A DNA stretch of 64,000 bases from the NCBI RefSeq assembly GCF_051014445.1, contig NC_135134.1, forward strand, positions 22,199,672-22,263,671, given 5' to 3'. The notes beneath the pieces are model-generated. The model saw only the letters and a program-made list of their open reading frames with translations, did not search any database and had not been told where the DNA came from. A program made the position numbers and the translations under genes. The stretch is from Colletes latitarsis. Its lineage: Eukaryota; Arthropoda; Insecta; Hymenoptera; Colletidae. Of the stretch, positions 35,701-49,916 are shown piece after piece; position 1 is the stretch's first letter; each line of letters starts with the position of its first letter.

Positions 35701-37990
35701 CATATCGATCGAAACCTGGTTTAATCGACTGTTTCAGTGTGGTACCACATTACTGTGTGATCTAAACCAGAAAAAGCCCTGAATCTGGCCATCAAGTATG
35801 AGAAATATGCGAAAGCATGAGCCTGATGAGAGCAAATCCCAGACCTAACCTAGACCTAACATGCGTTATCCTCTAAAATATTGACCGAGACCAGGCTTAG
35901 TCGACTGTTTTTGTGTGGTACCACATTACTACGTGATCCAATCCAGAAAGAGCCCAGAATCTGGCCATCAAGTAAGAGATATATACGAAAGTGTGAGCCT
36001 GATGAGTGCAAATCCCAGAACTAACCTAGACCTAACTTGTGTTATCCTCTAAAATATTGATAGAAACCATGCTTAATTGTCTGTATCAGTGTGGTACCAC
36101 ATAACTACGTGATCCAAACCATAAACAGGACAGGATCTGGCCATCAAGTATGAGAAATATGCGAAAGTATAAGCCTGATGAGAGCAAATCCCAGACCTAA
36201 CATAGACCTAACATGCGTTATCCTCTAAAATATTGATCGAAACCAGGTTTAGTCGACTGTTTCAGTGTGGTACCACATTACTACGTGATCCAAACCAGAA
36301 AAAGGCCAGGATCTGGCCATCAAGTATGAGAAATATGCGAAGGTATGAGCCTGATGAGTGCAAATCCCAGACCTAACCTATACCTACCATGCGTTATCCT
36401 CTAAAATATCGATCGAAACCAGGTTTAATGGACAGTTTCAGTGTGGTAACACATTACTACGTGATCCAAACCATAAAAAGGACAGGATCTGGCCATCAAG
36501 TATGAGAAATATGCGAAAGTATAAGCCTGATGAGAGCAAATCCCAGACCTAACATAGACCTAACATGCGTTATCCTCTCAAATATTGATAGAAACCATGC
36601 TTAATTGTCTGTATCAGTGTGGTACCACATTACTACGTGATCCAAACCAGAAAAAGCCCAGGATCTGGCCATCAAGTATGAGAAATATGCGAATGTATGA
36701 GCCTGATGAGAGCAAATCCCAGACCTAACCTAGACCTAACATGCGTTATCCTCTAAAATATTGACCGAGACCAGGATTAGTCGACTGTTTCAGTGGGGTA
36801 ACACATTACCACGTGACCCAAACCAGAAAAAAACCCGGGATCTGGCCAACAAGGATGTGAAGAATGCGAAAGTATGAGACTGAAGAGGGCAAATCCCAGA
36901 CCTAACCCAGACCTAACATGCGTTATCCTCTAAAATATTGATCGAGACCAGGTTTAATCGACTGTTTCAGTGTGGTCCCACATTACTATGTGATCCAAAC
37001 CAGTAAAAGCCCAGGATCTGGCCAACAAGTATGAGAAATATGCGAAAGTATGAGCCTGATGAGAGCAAATCCGAGACCTAACATAGACCTGACATGCGTT
37101 ATCCTCTAAAATATTGATCGAAACCAGGTTTAATCGACTGTTTCAGTGTGGTACCACATTACTATGTGATCGAAACCAGAAAAAACCCAGGATCTTTTCT
37201 ACAAGTATTTGAAGAATTCGGAAGTATGAGTCTGATGTGGGCAAATCCCAGGGCTGGCCTAGACCTAACATGAGTTCTCTTCTAAATTATTGATCGAAAC
37301 CAGGTTTACTGGACTGTTTCAGTGTGCTACCACATTGCTACGTGATCCAAAGCAGTGAAAGACCAGGATCTGGCCAACAAGTATGAGAAATATGCGAAAT
37401 CATGAGCCTGATGAGGGGCAAATCCCACACCTAACCGAGACCATAACGTGCGTTATCCTCCAAAATATTGATCGTAACCAGGTTTAATGGACTGTTTCAG
37501 TGTGGTACCGCATTACCACGTGATCCAAACCAGAAAAAGCCCTGAATCTGGCCATCAAGTATGAGAAATATGCGAAAGTATGAGCCTGATGAGTGCAAAT
37601 CGCAGACCTAACCTAGACCTAACATGCGTTATCCTCTAAAATAATGACCGAGACCAGGATTAGTCGACTGTTTCAGTGTGGTACCACATTACTACGTGAT
37701 CCAAACCAGAAAAAGCCCAGGATCTGGCCATCAAGTATGAGAAATATGCGAAAGTATGAGCATGATGAGTGCAAATCCCAGAACTAACCTAGACCTAACA
37801 TGTGTTATCCTCTAAAATATTGATCGTGACCAGGTTTAGTTGACTGTTTCAGTGTGGTACCACATTACTACGTGATCCAAACCAGCGGAAGCCCAGGATC
37901 TGGCCAACAAGTACGAGAAATATGCGAAAGTATGAGCCTGATGAGAGCAAATCCCAGACCTAACCTAGACCTACCATGCGTTATCCTCTA
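35701..37990. repeat. 13-mer higher-order repeat, copy 2
   Basis: Tandem successor of copy 1 at +2291. At its right end the expected CCTCTAACATATCG is replaced by CCTCTAAAATATCG and the array moves into a two-monomer repeat. Confidence 0.9.
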
Positions 37991-39433
37991 AAATATCGAT
38001 CGAAACCAGGTTTAATCGACTGTTTCAGTGTGGTAACACATTACTGTGTGATCCAAACCAGTGAAAGCCCAGAATCTGGCCAACAAGTATGAGAAATATG
38101 CGAAAGTATGAGCCTGATGAGTGCAAATCCCAGACCTAACCTAGACCTAACATGCGTTATCCTCTAAAATAATGACCGAGACCAGGATTAGTCGACTGTT
38201 TCAGTGTGGTACCACATTACTACATGATCCAAACCAGCGGAAGCCCAGGATCTGGCCAACAAGTACGAGAAATATGCGAAAGTATGAGCCTGATGAGAGC
38301 AAATCCCAGACCTAACCTAGACCTACCATGCGTTATCCTCTAAAATATCGATCGAAACCAGGTTTAATCGACTGTTTCAGTGTGGTAACACATTACTGTG
38401 TGATCCAAACCAGTGAAAGCCCAGAATCTGGCCAACAAGTATGAGAAATATGCGAAAGTATGAGCCTGATGAGTGCAAATCCCAGACCTAACCTAGACCT
38501 AACATGCGTTATCCTCTAAAATAATGACCGAGACCAGGATTAGTCGACTGTTTCAGTGTGGTACCACATTACTACGTGATCCAAACCAGAAAAAGCCCAG
38601 GATCTGGCCATCAAGTATGAGAAATATGCGAAAGTATGAGCATGATGAGAGCAAATCCTAGACCTAACCTAGACCTAACATGCGTTATCCCCTAAAACAT
38701 TGATCGAAACCAGGTTTAATCGACTGTTTCAGTGCGGTACCACATTATTACGTGATCCAAGCCAGAAAAAGGCCAGGATCTGGCCATCAAGTATGAGAAA
38801 TATGCGAAAGTATGAGCCTGATGAGAGCAAATCCCAGACCTAACATAGACCTAACATGCGTTATCCTCTAAAACATTGATCGTGACCAGTTTAGACGACT
38901 GTTTCTGTGTGGTACCACATTACTACGTGATCCAAACCAGAAAAAGCGCAGAGTCTGGCCAACAAGTACGAGAAATATGCAGAAGTATGAGCCTGATGAG
39001 AGCAAATCCCGGACCTAACCTAGACCTACCATGCGTTATCCTCTAAAATATCGATCGAAACCAGGTTTAATGGACAGTTTCAGTGTGGTAACACATTACT
39101 GTGTGATCCAAGCTAGAAAAAGCCCAGGATCTGGCCAACAAGTACGAGAAATATGCGAAAGTATGAGCCTGATGAGAGCAAATCCCAGACCTAACCTAGA
39201 CCTACCATGCGTTATCCTCTAAAATATCGATCGAAACCAGGTTTAATCGACTGTTTCAGTGTGGTAACACATTACTGTGTGATCCAAACCGGTGAAAGCC
39301 CAGAATCTGGCCAACAAGTATGAGAAATATGCGAAAGTATGAGCCTGATGAGTGCAAATCCCAGACCTAACCTAGACCTAACATGCGTTATCCTCTAAAA
39401 TAATGACCGAGACCAGGATTAGTCGACTGTTTC
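37991..39433. repeat. Satellite linker between 13-mer copies, with a 2-mer repeat
   Basis: About 37975-38330 repeats at +352 (two monomers; TTACTGTGTGATCCAAACC and TCTAAAATAATGACCGAG). About 38640-39010 recurs near 47445-47815, and 38910-39430 recurs near 45780-46300. No gene is seen. Confidence 0.75.
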
Positions 39434-40809
39434 AGTGTGGTACCACATTACTACGTGATCCAAACCAGAAAAAGCCCAGGATCTGGCCATCAAGTATGAG
39501 AAATATGCGAATGTATGAGCCTGATGAGAGCAAATCCCAGACCTAACCTAGACCTAACATGCGTTATCCTCTAAAATATTGACCGAGACCAGGATTAGTC
39601 GACTGTTTCAGTGGGGTAACACATTACCACGTGACCCAAACCAGAAAAAAACCCGGGATCTGGCCAACAAGGATGTGAAGAATGCGAAAGTATGAGACTG
39701 AAGAGGGCAAATCCCAGACCTAACCCAGACCTAACATGCGTTATCCTCTAAAATATTGATCGAGACCAGGTTTAATCGACTGTTTCAGTGTGGTCCCACA
39801 TTACTATGTGATCCAAACCAGTAAAAGCCCAGGATCTGGCCAACAAGTATGAGAAATATGCGAAAGTATGAGCCTGATGAGAGCAAATCCGAGACCTAAC
39901 ATAGACCTGACATGCGTTATCCTCTAAAATATTGATCGAAACCAGGTTTAATCGACTGTTTCAGTGTGGTACCACATTACTATGTGATCGAAACCAGAAA
40001 AAACCCAGGATCTTTTCTACAAGTATTTGAAGAATTCGGAAGTATGAGTCTGATGTGGGCAAATCCCAGGGCTGGCCTAGACCTAACATGAGTTCTCTTC
40101 TAAATTATTGATCGAAACCAGGTTTACTGGACTGTTTCAGTGTGCTACCACATTGCTACGTGATCCAAAGCAGTGAAAGACCAGGATCTGGCCAACAAGT
40201 ATGAGAAATATGCGAAATCATGAGCCTGATGAGGGGCAAATCCCACACCTAACCGAGACCATAACGTGCGTTATCCTCCAAAATATTGATCGTAACCAGG
40301 TTTAATGGACTGTTTCAGTGTGGTACCGCATTACCACGTGATCCAAACCAGAAAAAGCCCTGAATCTGGCCATCAAGTATGAGAAATATGCGAAAGTATG
40401 AGCCTGATGAGTGCAAATCGCAGACCTAACCTAGACCTAACATGCGTTATCCTCTAAAATAATGACCGAGACCAGGATTAGTCGACTGTTTCAGTGTGGT
40501 ACCACATTACTACGTGATCCAAACCAGAAAAAGCCCAGGATCTGGCCATCAAGTATGAGAAATATGCGAAAGTATGAGCATGATGAGTGCAAATCCCAGA
40601 ACTAACCTAGACCTAACATGTGTTATCCTCTAAAATATTGATCGTGACCAGGTTTAGTTGACTGTTTCAGTGTGGTACCACATTACTACGTGATCCAAAC
40701 CAGCGGAAGCCCAGGATCTGGCCAACAAGTACGAGAAATATGCGAAAGTATGAGCCTGATGAGAGCAAATCCCAGACCTAACCTAGACCTACCATGCGTT
40801 ATCCTCTAA
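39434..40809. repeat. 13-mer higher-order repeat, 5'-truncated copy 3
   Basis: Matches 34325-35700 (offset 5109) and 36616-37990 (offset 2818). It starts partway through the unit, so a breakpoint lies near 39434. Together with the next copy it forms the right arm of a 5109 bp spaced duplication of 34325-38326. Confidence 0.88.
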
Positions 40810-43100
40810 CATATCGATCGAAACCTGGTTTAATCGACTGTTTCAGTGTGGTACCACATTACTGTGTGATCTAAACCAGAAAAAGCCCTGAATCTGGCCA
40901 TCAAGTATGAGAAATATGCGAAAGCATGAGCCTGATGAGAGCAAATCCCAGACCTAACCTAGACCTAACATGCGTTATCCTCTAAAATATTGACCGAGAC
41001 CAGGCTTAGTCGACTGTTTTTGTGTGGTACCACATTACTACGTGATCCAATCCAGAAAGAGCCCAGAATCTGGCCATCAAGTAAGAGATATATACGAAAG
41101 TGTGAGCCTGATGAGTGCAAATCCCAGAACTAACCTAGACCTAACTTGTGTTATCCTCTAAAATATTGATAGAAACCATGCTTAATTGTCTGTATCAGTG
41201 TGGTACCACATAACTACGTGATCCAAACCATAAACAGGACAGGATCTGGCCATCAAGTATGAGAAATATGCGAAAGTATAAGCCTGATGAGAGCAAATCC
41301 CAGACCTAACATAGACCTAACATGCGTTATCCTCTAAAATATTGATCGAAACCAGGTTTAGTCGACTGTTTCAGTGTGGTACCACATTACTACGTGATCC
41401 AAACCAGAAAAAGGCCAGGATCTGGCCATCAAGTATGAGAAATATGCGAAGGTATGAGCCTGATGAGTGCAAATCCCAGACCTAACCTATACCTACCATG
41501 CGTTATCCTCTAAAATATCGATCGAAACCAGGTTTAATGGACAGTTTCAGTGTGGTAACACATTACTACGTGATCCAAACCATAAAAAGGACAGGATCTG
41601 GCCATCAAGTATGAGAAATATGCGAAAGTATAAGCCTGATGAGAGCAAATCCCAGACCTAACATAGACCTAACATGCGTTATCCTCTCAAATATTGATAG
41701 AAACCATGCTTAATTGTCTGTATCAGTGTGGTACCACATTACTACGTGATCCAAACCAGAAAAAGCCCAGGATCTGGCCATCAAGTATGAGAAATATGCG
41801 AATGTATGAGCCTGATGAGAGCAAATCCCAGACCTAACCTAGACCTAACATGCGTTATCCTCTAAAATATTGACCGAGACCAGGATTAGTCGACTGTTTC
41901 AGTGGGGTAACACATTACCACGTGACCCAAACCAGAAAAAAACCCGGGATCTGGCCAACAAGGATGTGAAGAATGCGAAAGTATGAGACTGAAGAGGGCA
42001 AATCCCAGACCTAACCCAGACCTAACATGCGTTATCCTCTAAAATATTGATCGAGACCAGGTTTAATCGACTGTTTCAGTGTGGTCCCACATTACTATGT
42101 GATCCAAACCAGTAAAAGCCCAGGATCTGGCCAACAAGTATGAGAAATATGCGAAAGTATGAGCCTGATGAGAGCAAATCCGAGACCTAACATAGACCTG
42201 ACATGCGTTATCCTCTAAAATATTGATCGAAACCAGGTTTAATCGACTGTTTCAGTGTGGTACCACATTACTATGTGATCGAAACCAGAAAAAACCCAGG
42301 ATCTTTTCTACAAGTATTTGAAGAATTCGGAAGTATGAGTCTGATGTGGGCAAATCCCAGGGCTGGCCTAGACCTAACATGAGTTCTCTTCTAAATTATT
42401 GATCGAAACCAGGTTTACTGGACTGTTTCAGTGTGCTACCACATTGCTACGTGATCCAAAGCAGTGAAAGACCAGGATCTGGCCAACAAGTATGAGAAAT
42501 ATGCGAAATCATGAGCCTGATGAGGGGCAAATCCCACACCTAACCGAGACCATAACGTGCGTTATCCTCCAAAATATTGATCGTAACCAGGTTTAATGGA
42601 CTGTTTCAGTGTGGTACCGCATTACCACGTGATCCAAACCAGAAAAAGCCCTGAATCTGGCCATCAAGTATGAGAAATATGCGAAAGTATGAGCCTGATG
42701 AGTGCAAATCGCAGACCTAACCTAGACCTAACATGCGTTATCCTCTAAAATAATGACCGAGACCAGGATTAGTCGACTGTTTCAGTGTGGTACCACATTA
42801 CTACGTGATCCAAACCAGAAAAAGCCCAGGATCTGGCCATCAAGTATGAGAAATATGCGAAAGTATGAGCATGATGAGTGCAAATCCCAGAACTAACCTA
42901 GACCTAACATGTGTTATCCTCTAAAATATTGATCGTGACCAGGTTTAGTTGACTGTTTCAGTGTGGTACCACATTACTACGTGATCCAAACCAGCGGAAG
43001 CCCAGGATCTGGCCAACAAGTACGAGAAATATGCGAAAGTATGAGCCTGATGAGAGCAAATCCCAGACCTAACCTAGACCTACCATGCGTTATCCTCTAA
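40810..43100. repeat. 13-mer higher-order repeat, copy 4
   Basis: Full unit matching 33410-35700 and 35701-37990. The match to the copy at 35701 continues past its end to about 43435 (equivalent to 38326), which shows that copies 3 and 4 were moved as one segment with the downstream 2-mer repeat. Confidence 0.88.
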
Positions 43101-43410
43101 AATATCGATCGAAACCAGGTTTAATCGACTGTTTCAGTGTGGTAACACATTACTGTGTGATCCAAACCAGTGAAAGCCCAGAATCTGGCCAACAAGTATG
43201 AGAAATATGCGAAAGTATGAGCCTGATGAGTGCAAATCCCAGACCTAACCTAGACCTAACATGCGTTATCCTCTAAAATAATGACCGAGACCAGGATTAG
43301 TCGACTGTTTCAGTGTGGTACCACATTACTACATGATCCAAACCAGCGGAAGCCCAGGATCTGGCCAACAAGTACGAGAAATATGCGAAAGTATGAGCCT
43401 GATGAGAGCA

Positions 43411-45340
43411 AATCCCAGACCTAACCTAGACCTAACATGCGTTATCCTCTATAATATTGACCCAGACTAGGTTTAATGGACTGTTTCAGTGTGGTACCAC
43501 ATTGCTACGTGATCCAAACCAGAAAAAACCCGGGTTCTGTTCACCAAGTATGTGAAGAATGTGAAAGTATGACCCTGATGAGTGCAAATCCAAGGCCTAA
43601 CCTAGACCTAACATGTGTTATCCTCTAAAATATTGATCGAAACCAGGTTTAATGGTCTGTTTCAGTGTGGTTCCACATTACTGCGTGATCCAAACTAAAA
43701 AAAGCCCAGAATCTGGCCATCAAGTATGAGAAACATGCGAAAGTATGAGCCTGATGAGAGCAAATCCCAGACCTAACCTAGACCTAACATGAGTTATCCT
43801 TTGAAATGTTGACCCAGACTAGGTTTAATTGACTGTTTCAGTGTGGTACCACATTACCACGTGATCCAAACCAGAAAAAGCCCTGAATCTGGCCATCAAG
43901 TATGAGAAATATGCGAAAGCATGAGCCTAATGTGGGAAAATCCCAGACCTAATCCAGACCTAACATGCGTTATCCTCTAAAATATTGATCGAGACCAGGT
44001 TTAGTCGACTGTTTCAGTGTGATGCCACATTACTACGTGATCAAAGCCAAAAAAAGCCCAGAATCTAGCCATCAAGTATGAGAAATATGCGAAAGTATGA
44101 GCCTGATGAGTGCAAATCCCAGACCTAACCTAGACCTAACATGTGTTATCCTCTAAAATATTGATCGAGACCAGGTTTAATTTGACAGTTTCAGTGTGAT
44201 ACCACATAACTACGTGATCCAAACCAGAGAAAGCCCAGGATCTGGCCAACAAGCATGAGAAATATGCGAAAGTATGAGCATGATGAGAGCAAATCCCAGA
44301 CCTAACCTAGACCTAACATGCGTTATCCTCTAAAATATTGATCGTGCCCAGGTTTAGTCGACTGTTTCGGTGTGGTACCACATTACTACGTGATCCAATC
44401 CAGAAAAAGCCCAGAATCTGGCCATCAAGTAAGAGATATATGCGAAAGTATGAGCCTGAGGAGGGCAAATCCTAGACCCAACTCAGACTTAACATGTGTT
44501 ATCCTCTAAAATATTAAACGAAACCAGGTTTAGTGGAATGTTTCAGTGTGGTACCACATTCCTACGTGATCCAAAGCAGAAAAAGGCCAGGATCTGGCCA
44601 TCAAGTATGAGTAATATGCGAAAGTATGAGCCTGATGAGGGAAAATCCCAGACCTAATCCAGACCTAACATGCGCTATCCTCTAAAATGTCGATCGAAAC
44701 AAGTTTTAATCGACTGTTTCAGTGTGGTACCACATTACCACGTGATCCAATCCAGAAAAAACCCAGGATCTGTTCAACAGGTATGTGAAGAATGCGAAAG
44801 TGTGAGCCTGATGAGGGCAAATCCCGGGCCTAACATATACCTAACATGCGTTATCCTCAAAAATATTGATCGTGACCAGGTTTAGTCGACTGTTTCAGTG
44901 TGGTACAACATTCCTACCTGATCCAAACCAAAAAAAGCCCAGAATCTGGCCATCAAGTATGAGAAATATGCGAAAGTATGAGCCTGATGAGTGCAAATCC
45001 CAGACCTAACCTAGACCTAACATGCATTATCCTCAAAAATATTGATCGTGACCAGGTTTAGTCGACTGTTTCAGTGTGGTACAACATTCCTACCTGATCC
45101 AAACCAAAAAAAGCCCAGAATCTGGCCATCAAGTATGAGAAATATGCGAAAGTATGAGCCTGATGAGTGCAAATCCCAGACCTAACCTAGACCTAACATG
45201 CATTATCCTCAAAAATATTGATCGTGACCAGGTTTAGTCGACTGTTTCAGTGTGGTACAACATTCCTACCTGATCCAAACCAAAAAAAGCCCAGAATCTG
45301 GCCATCAAGTATGAGAAATATGCGAAAGTATGAGCCTGAT
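43411..45340. repeat. Satellite segment repeated 4576 bp downstream, copy 1
   Basis: Eleven monomers match 47987-49916 at +4576 (26 monomers). Markers are CTCTATAATATTGACCC, GTGTGGTTCCACATT, CATGAGCCTAATGTGGG, GACCCAACTCAGACTTAAC and ATGCGCTATCC. It ends in the tandem ATGCATTATCCTC monomers. Confidence 0.87.
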
Positions 45341-45545
45341 GAGTGCAAATCCCAGACCTAACCTAGACCTAACATGCATTATCCTCAAAAATATTGATCG
45401 TGACCAGGTTTAGTCGACTGTTTCAGTGTGGTACAACATTCCTACCTGATCCAAACCAAAAAAAGCCCAGAATCTGGCCATCAAGTATGAGAAATATGCG
45501 AAAGTATGAGCCTGATGAGAGCAAATCCCAGACCTAACCTAGACC
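44842..45545. repeat. Four near-identical adjacent monomers (local 176 bp homogenisation)
   Basis: Monomers with CCTCAAAAATATTGATCG, GGTACAACATTCCTACCTG and ACCAAAAAAAGCCC follow one another at exactly 176 bp (ATGCATTATCC at 45022, 45198 and 45374, preceded by an ATGCGTTATCC version). Most of the window has strongly differing neighbours, so this is a recent single-monomer expansion. A shorter version recurs at about 49418-49917. Confidence 0.85.
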
Positions 45546-46390
45546 TACCATGCGTTATCCTCTAAAATATCGATCGAAACCAGGTTTAATCGACTGTTTC
45601 AGTGTGGTAACACATTACTGTGTGATCCAAACCTGTGAAAGCCCAGAATCTGGCCAACAAGTATGAGAAATATGCGAAAGTATGAGCCTGATGAGTGCAA
45701 ATCCCAGACCTAACCTAGACCTAACATGCGTTATCCTCTAAAATAATGACCGAGACCAGGATTAGTCGACTGTTTCAGTGTGGTACCACATTACTACGTG
45801 ATCCAAACCAGAAAAAGCGCAGAGTCTGGCCAACAAGTACGAGAAATATGCAGAAGTATGAGCCTGATGAGAGCAAATCCCAGACCTAACCTAGACCTAC
45901 CATGCGTTATCCTCTAAAATATCGATCGAAACCAGGTTTAATGGACAGTTTCAGTGTGGTAACACATTACTGTGTGATCCAAGCTAGAAAAAGCCCAGGA
46001 TCTGGCCAACAAGTACGAGAAATATGCGAAAGTATGAGCCTGATGAGAGCAAATCCCAGACCTAACCTAGACCTACCATGCGTTATCCTCTAAAATATCG
46101 ATCGAAACCAGGTTTAATCGACTGTTTCAGTGTGGTAACACATTACTGTGTGATCCAAACCGGTGAAAGCCCAGAATCTGGCCAACAAGTATGAGAAATA
46201 TGCGAAAGTATGAGCCTGATGAGTGCAAATCCCAGACCTAACCTAGACCTAACATGCGTTATCCTCTAAAATAATGACCGAGACCAGGATTAGTCGACTG
46301 TTTCAGTGTGGTACCACATTACTACGTGATCCAAACCAGAAAAAGCCCAGGATCTGGCCATCAAGTATGAGAAATATGCGAAAGTATGAG
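45335..46390. repeat. 6-mer higher-order repeat (1056 bp), copy 1
   Basis: Six monomers match the next 1056 bp at exactly +1056, including GCGCAGAGTCTGG, ATCCAAGCTAGAAAAAG and AAACCTGTGAAAGCCC. The first monomer is the last member of the ATGCATTATCC run. Confidence 0.9.
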
Positions 46391-47446
46391 CCTGATGAGT
46401 GCAAATCCCAGACCTAACCTAGACCTAACATGCATTATCCTCAAAAATATTGATCGTGACCAGGTTTAGTCGACTGTTTCAGTGTGGTACAACATTCCTA
46501 CCTGATCCAAACCAAAAAAAGCCCAGAATCTGGCCATCAAGTATGAGAAATATGCGAAAGTATGAGCCTGATGAGAGCAAATCCCAGACCTAACCTAGAC
46601 CTACCATGCGTTATCCTCTAAAATATCGATCGAAACCAGGTTTAATCGACTGTTTCAGTGTGGTAACACATTACTGTGTGATCCAAACCTGTGAAAGCCC
46701 AGAATCTGGCCAACAAGTATGAGAAATATGCGAAAGTATGAGCCTGATGAGTGCAAATCCCAGACCTAACCTAGACCTAACATGCGTTATCCTCTAAAAT
46801 AATGACCGAGACCAGGATTAGTCGACTGTTTCAGTGTGGTACCACATTACTACGTGATCCAAACCAGAAAAAGCGCAGAGTCTGGCCAACAAGTACGAGA
46901 AATATGCAGAAGTATGAGCCTGATGAGAGCAAATCCCAGACCTAACCTAGACCTACCATGCGTTATCCTCTAAAATATCGATCGAAACCAGGTTTAATGG
47001 ACAGTTTCAGTGTGGTAACACATTACTGTGTGATCCAAGCTAGAAAAAGCCCAGGATCTGGCCAACAAGTACGAGAAATATGCGAAAGTATGAGCCTGAT
47101 GAGAGCAAATCCCAGACCTAACCTAGACCTACCATGCGTTATCCTCTAAAATATCGATCGAAACCAGGTTTAATCGACTGTTTCAGTGTGGTAACACATT
47201 ACTGTGTGATCCAAACCGGTGAAAGCCCAGAATCTGGCCAACAAGTATGAGAAATATGCGAAAGTATGAGCCTGATGAGTGCAAATCCCAGACCTAACCT
47301 AGACCTAACATGCGTTATCCTCTAAAATAATGACCGAGACCAGGATTAGTCGACTGTTTCAGTGTGGTACCACATTACTACGTGATCCAAACCAGAAAAA
47401 GCCCAGGATCTGGCCATCAAGTATGAGAAATATGCGAAAGTATGAG
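46391..47446. repeat. 6-mer higher-order repeat, copy 2
   Basis: Direct tandem copy of 45335-46390. The match ends near 47446, where GAGCATGATGAGAGCAAATC replaces GAGCCTGATGAGTGCAAATC. Confidence 0.9.
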
Positions 47447-47986
47447 CATGATGAGAGCAAATCCTAGACCTAACCTAGACCTAACATGCGTTATCCCCTA
47501 AAACATTGATCGAAACCAGGTTTAATCGACTGTTTTAGTGCGGTACCACATTATTACGTGATCCAAGCCAGAAAAAGGCCAGGATCTGGCCATCAAGTAT
47601 GAGAAATATGCGAAAGTATGAGCCTGATGAGAGCAAATCCCAGACCTAACATAGACCTAACATGCGTTATCCTCTAAAACATCGATCGTGACCAGTTTAG
47701 ACGACTGTTTCTGTGTGGTACCACATTACTACGTGATCCAAACCAGAGAAAGCGCAGAATCTGGCCAACATGTACGAGAAATATGCAAAAGTATGAGCCT
47801 GATTAGAGCAAATCCCAGACCTAACCTAGACCTACCATGCGTTATCCTCTAAAATATCGATCGAAACCTGGTTTAATGGACAGTTTCAGTGTGGTAACAC
47901 ATTACTGTGTGATCCAAGCTAGAAAAAGCCCAGGATCTGGCCATCAAGTATGAGAAATATGCGAATGTATGAGCCTGATGAAAGCA
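47447..47986. repeat. Satellite linker related to 38640-39010
   Basis: About three monomers with GCAAATCCTAGACC, TATCCCCTAAAACATTG and GACCAGTTTAGACGACTG. They repeat the 38640-39010 segment with some changes and join the 6-mer block to the second 4576-spaced segment. Confidence 0.75.
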
Positions 47987-49916
47987 AATCCCAGACCTAA
48001 CCTAGACCTAACATGCGTTATCCTCTATAATATTGACCCAGACTAGGTTTAATGGACTGTTTCAGTGTGGTACCACATTGCTACGTGATCCAAACCAGAA
48101 AAAACCCGGGTTCTGTTCACCAAGTATGTGAAGAATGTGAAAGTATGACCCTGATGAGTGCAAATCCAAGGCCTAACCTAGACCTAACATGTGTTATCCT
48201 CTAAAATATTGATCGAAACCAGGTTTAATGGTCTGTTTCAGTGTGGTTCCACATTACTGCGTGATCCAAACTAAAAAAAGCCCAGAATCTGGCCATCAAG
48301 TATGAGAAACATGCGAAAGTATGAGCCTGATGAGAGCAAATCCCAGACCTAACCTAGACCTAACATGAGTTATCCTTTGAAATGTTGACCCAGACTAGGT
48401 TTAATTGACTGTTTCAGTGTGGTACCACATTACCACGTGATCCAAACCAGAAAAAGCCCTGAATCTGGCCATCAAGTATGAGAAATATGCGAAAGCATGA
48501 GCCTAATGTGGGAAAATCCCAGACCTAATCCAGACCTAACATGCGTTATCCTCTAAAATATTGATCGAGACCAGGTTTAGTCGACTGTTTCAGTGTGATG
48601 CCACATTACTACGTGATCAAAGCCAAAAAAAGCCCAGAATCTAGCCATCAAGTATGAGAAATATGCGAAAGTATGAGCCTGATGAGTGCAAATCCCAGAC
48701 CTAACCTAGACCTAACATGTGTTATCCTCTAAAATATTGATCGAGACCAGGTTTAATTTGACAGTTTCAGTGTGATACCACATAACTACGTGATCCAAAC
48801 CAGAGAAAGCCCAGGATCTGGCCAACAAGCATGAGAAATATGCGAAAGTATGAGCATGATGAGAGCAAATCCCAGACCTAACCTAGACCTAACATGCGTT
48901 ATCCTCTAAAATATTGATCGTGCCCAGGTTTAGTCGACTGTTTCGGTGTGGTACCACATTACTACGTGATCCAATCCAGAAAAAGCCCAGAATCTGGCCA
49001 TCAAGTAAGAGATATATGCGAAAGTATGAGCCTGAGGAGGGCAAATCCTAGACCCAACTCAGACTTAACATGTGTTATCCTCTAAAATATTAAACGAAAC
49101 CAGGTTTAGTGGAATGTTTCAGTGTGGTACCACATTCCTACGTGATCCAAAGCAGAAAAAGGCCAGGATCTGGCCATCAAGTATGAGTAATATGCGAAAG
49201 TATGAGCCTGATGAGGGAAAATCCCAGACCTAATCCAGACCTAACATGCGCTATCCTCTAAAATGTCGATCGAAACAAGTTTTAATCGACTGTTTCAGTG
49301 TGGTACCACATTACCACGTGATCCAATCCAGAAAAAACCCAGGATCTGTTCAACAGGTATGTGAAGAATGCGAAAGTGTGAGCCTGATGAGGGCAAATCC
49401 CGGGCCTAACATATACCTAACATGCGTTATCCTCAAAAATATTGATCGTGACCAGGTTTAGTCGACTGTTTCAGTGTGGTACAACATTCCTACCTGATCC
49501 AAACCAAAAAAAGCCCAGAATCTGGCCATCAAGTATGAGAAATATGCGAAAGTATGAGCCTGATGAGTGCAAATCCCAGACCTAACCTAGACCTAACATG
49601 CATTATCCTCAAAAATATTGATCGTGACCAGGTTTAGTCGACTGTTTCAGTGTGGTACAACATTCCTACCTGATCCAAACCAAAAAAAGCCCAGAATCTG
49701 GCCATCAAGTATGAGAAATATGCGAAAGTATGAGCCTGATGAGTGCAACTCCCAGACCTAACCTAGACCTAACATGCATTATCCTCAAAAATATTGATCG
49801 TGACCAGGTTTAGTCGACTGTTTCAGTGTGGTACAACATTCCTACCTGATCCAAACCAAAAAAAGCCCAGAATCTGGCCATCAAGTATGAGAAATATGCG
49901 AAAGTATGAGCCTGAT
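47987..49916. repeat. Satellite segment repeated from 4576 bp upstream, copy 2
   Basis: Matches 43411-45340 monomer by monomer, again ending in ATGCATTATCCTC monomers. The right end diverges at GCAAATCCCAGAGCTAATCC. Confidence 0.87.
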
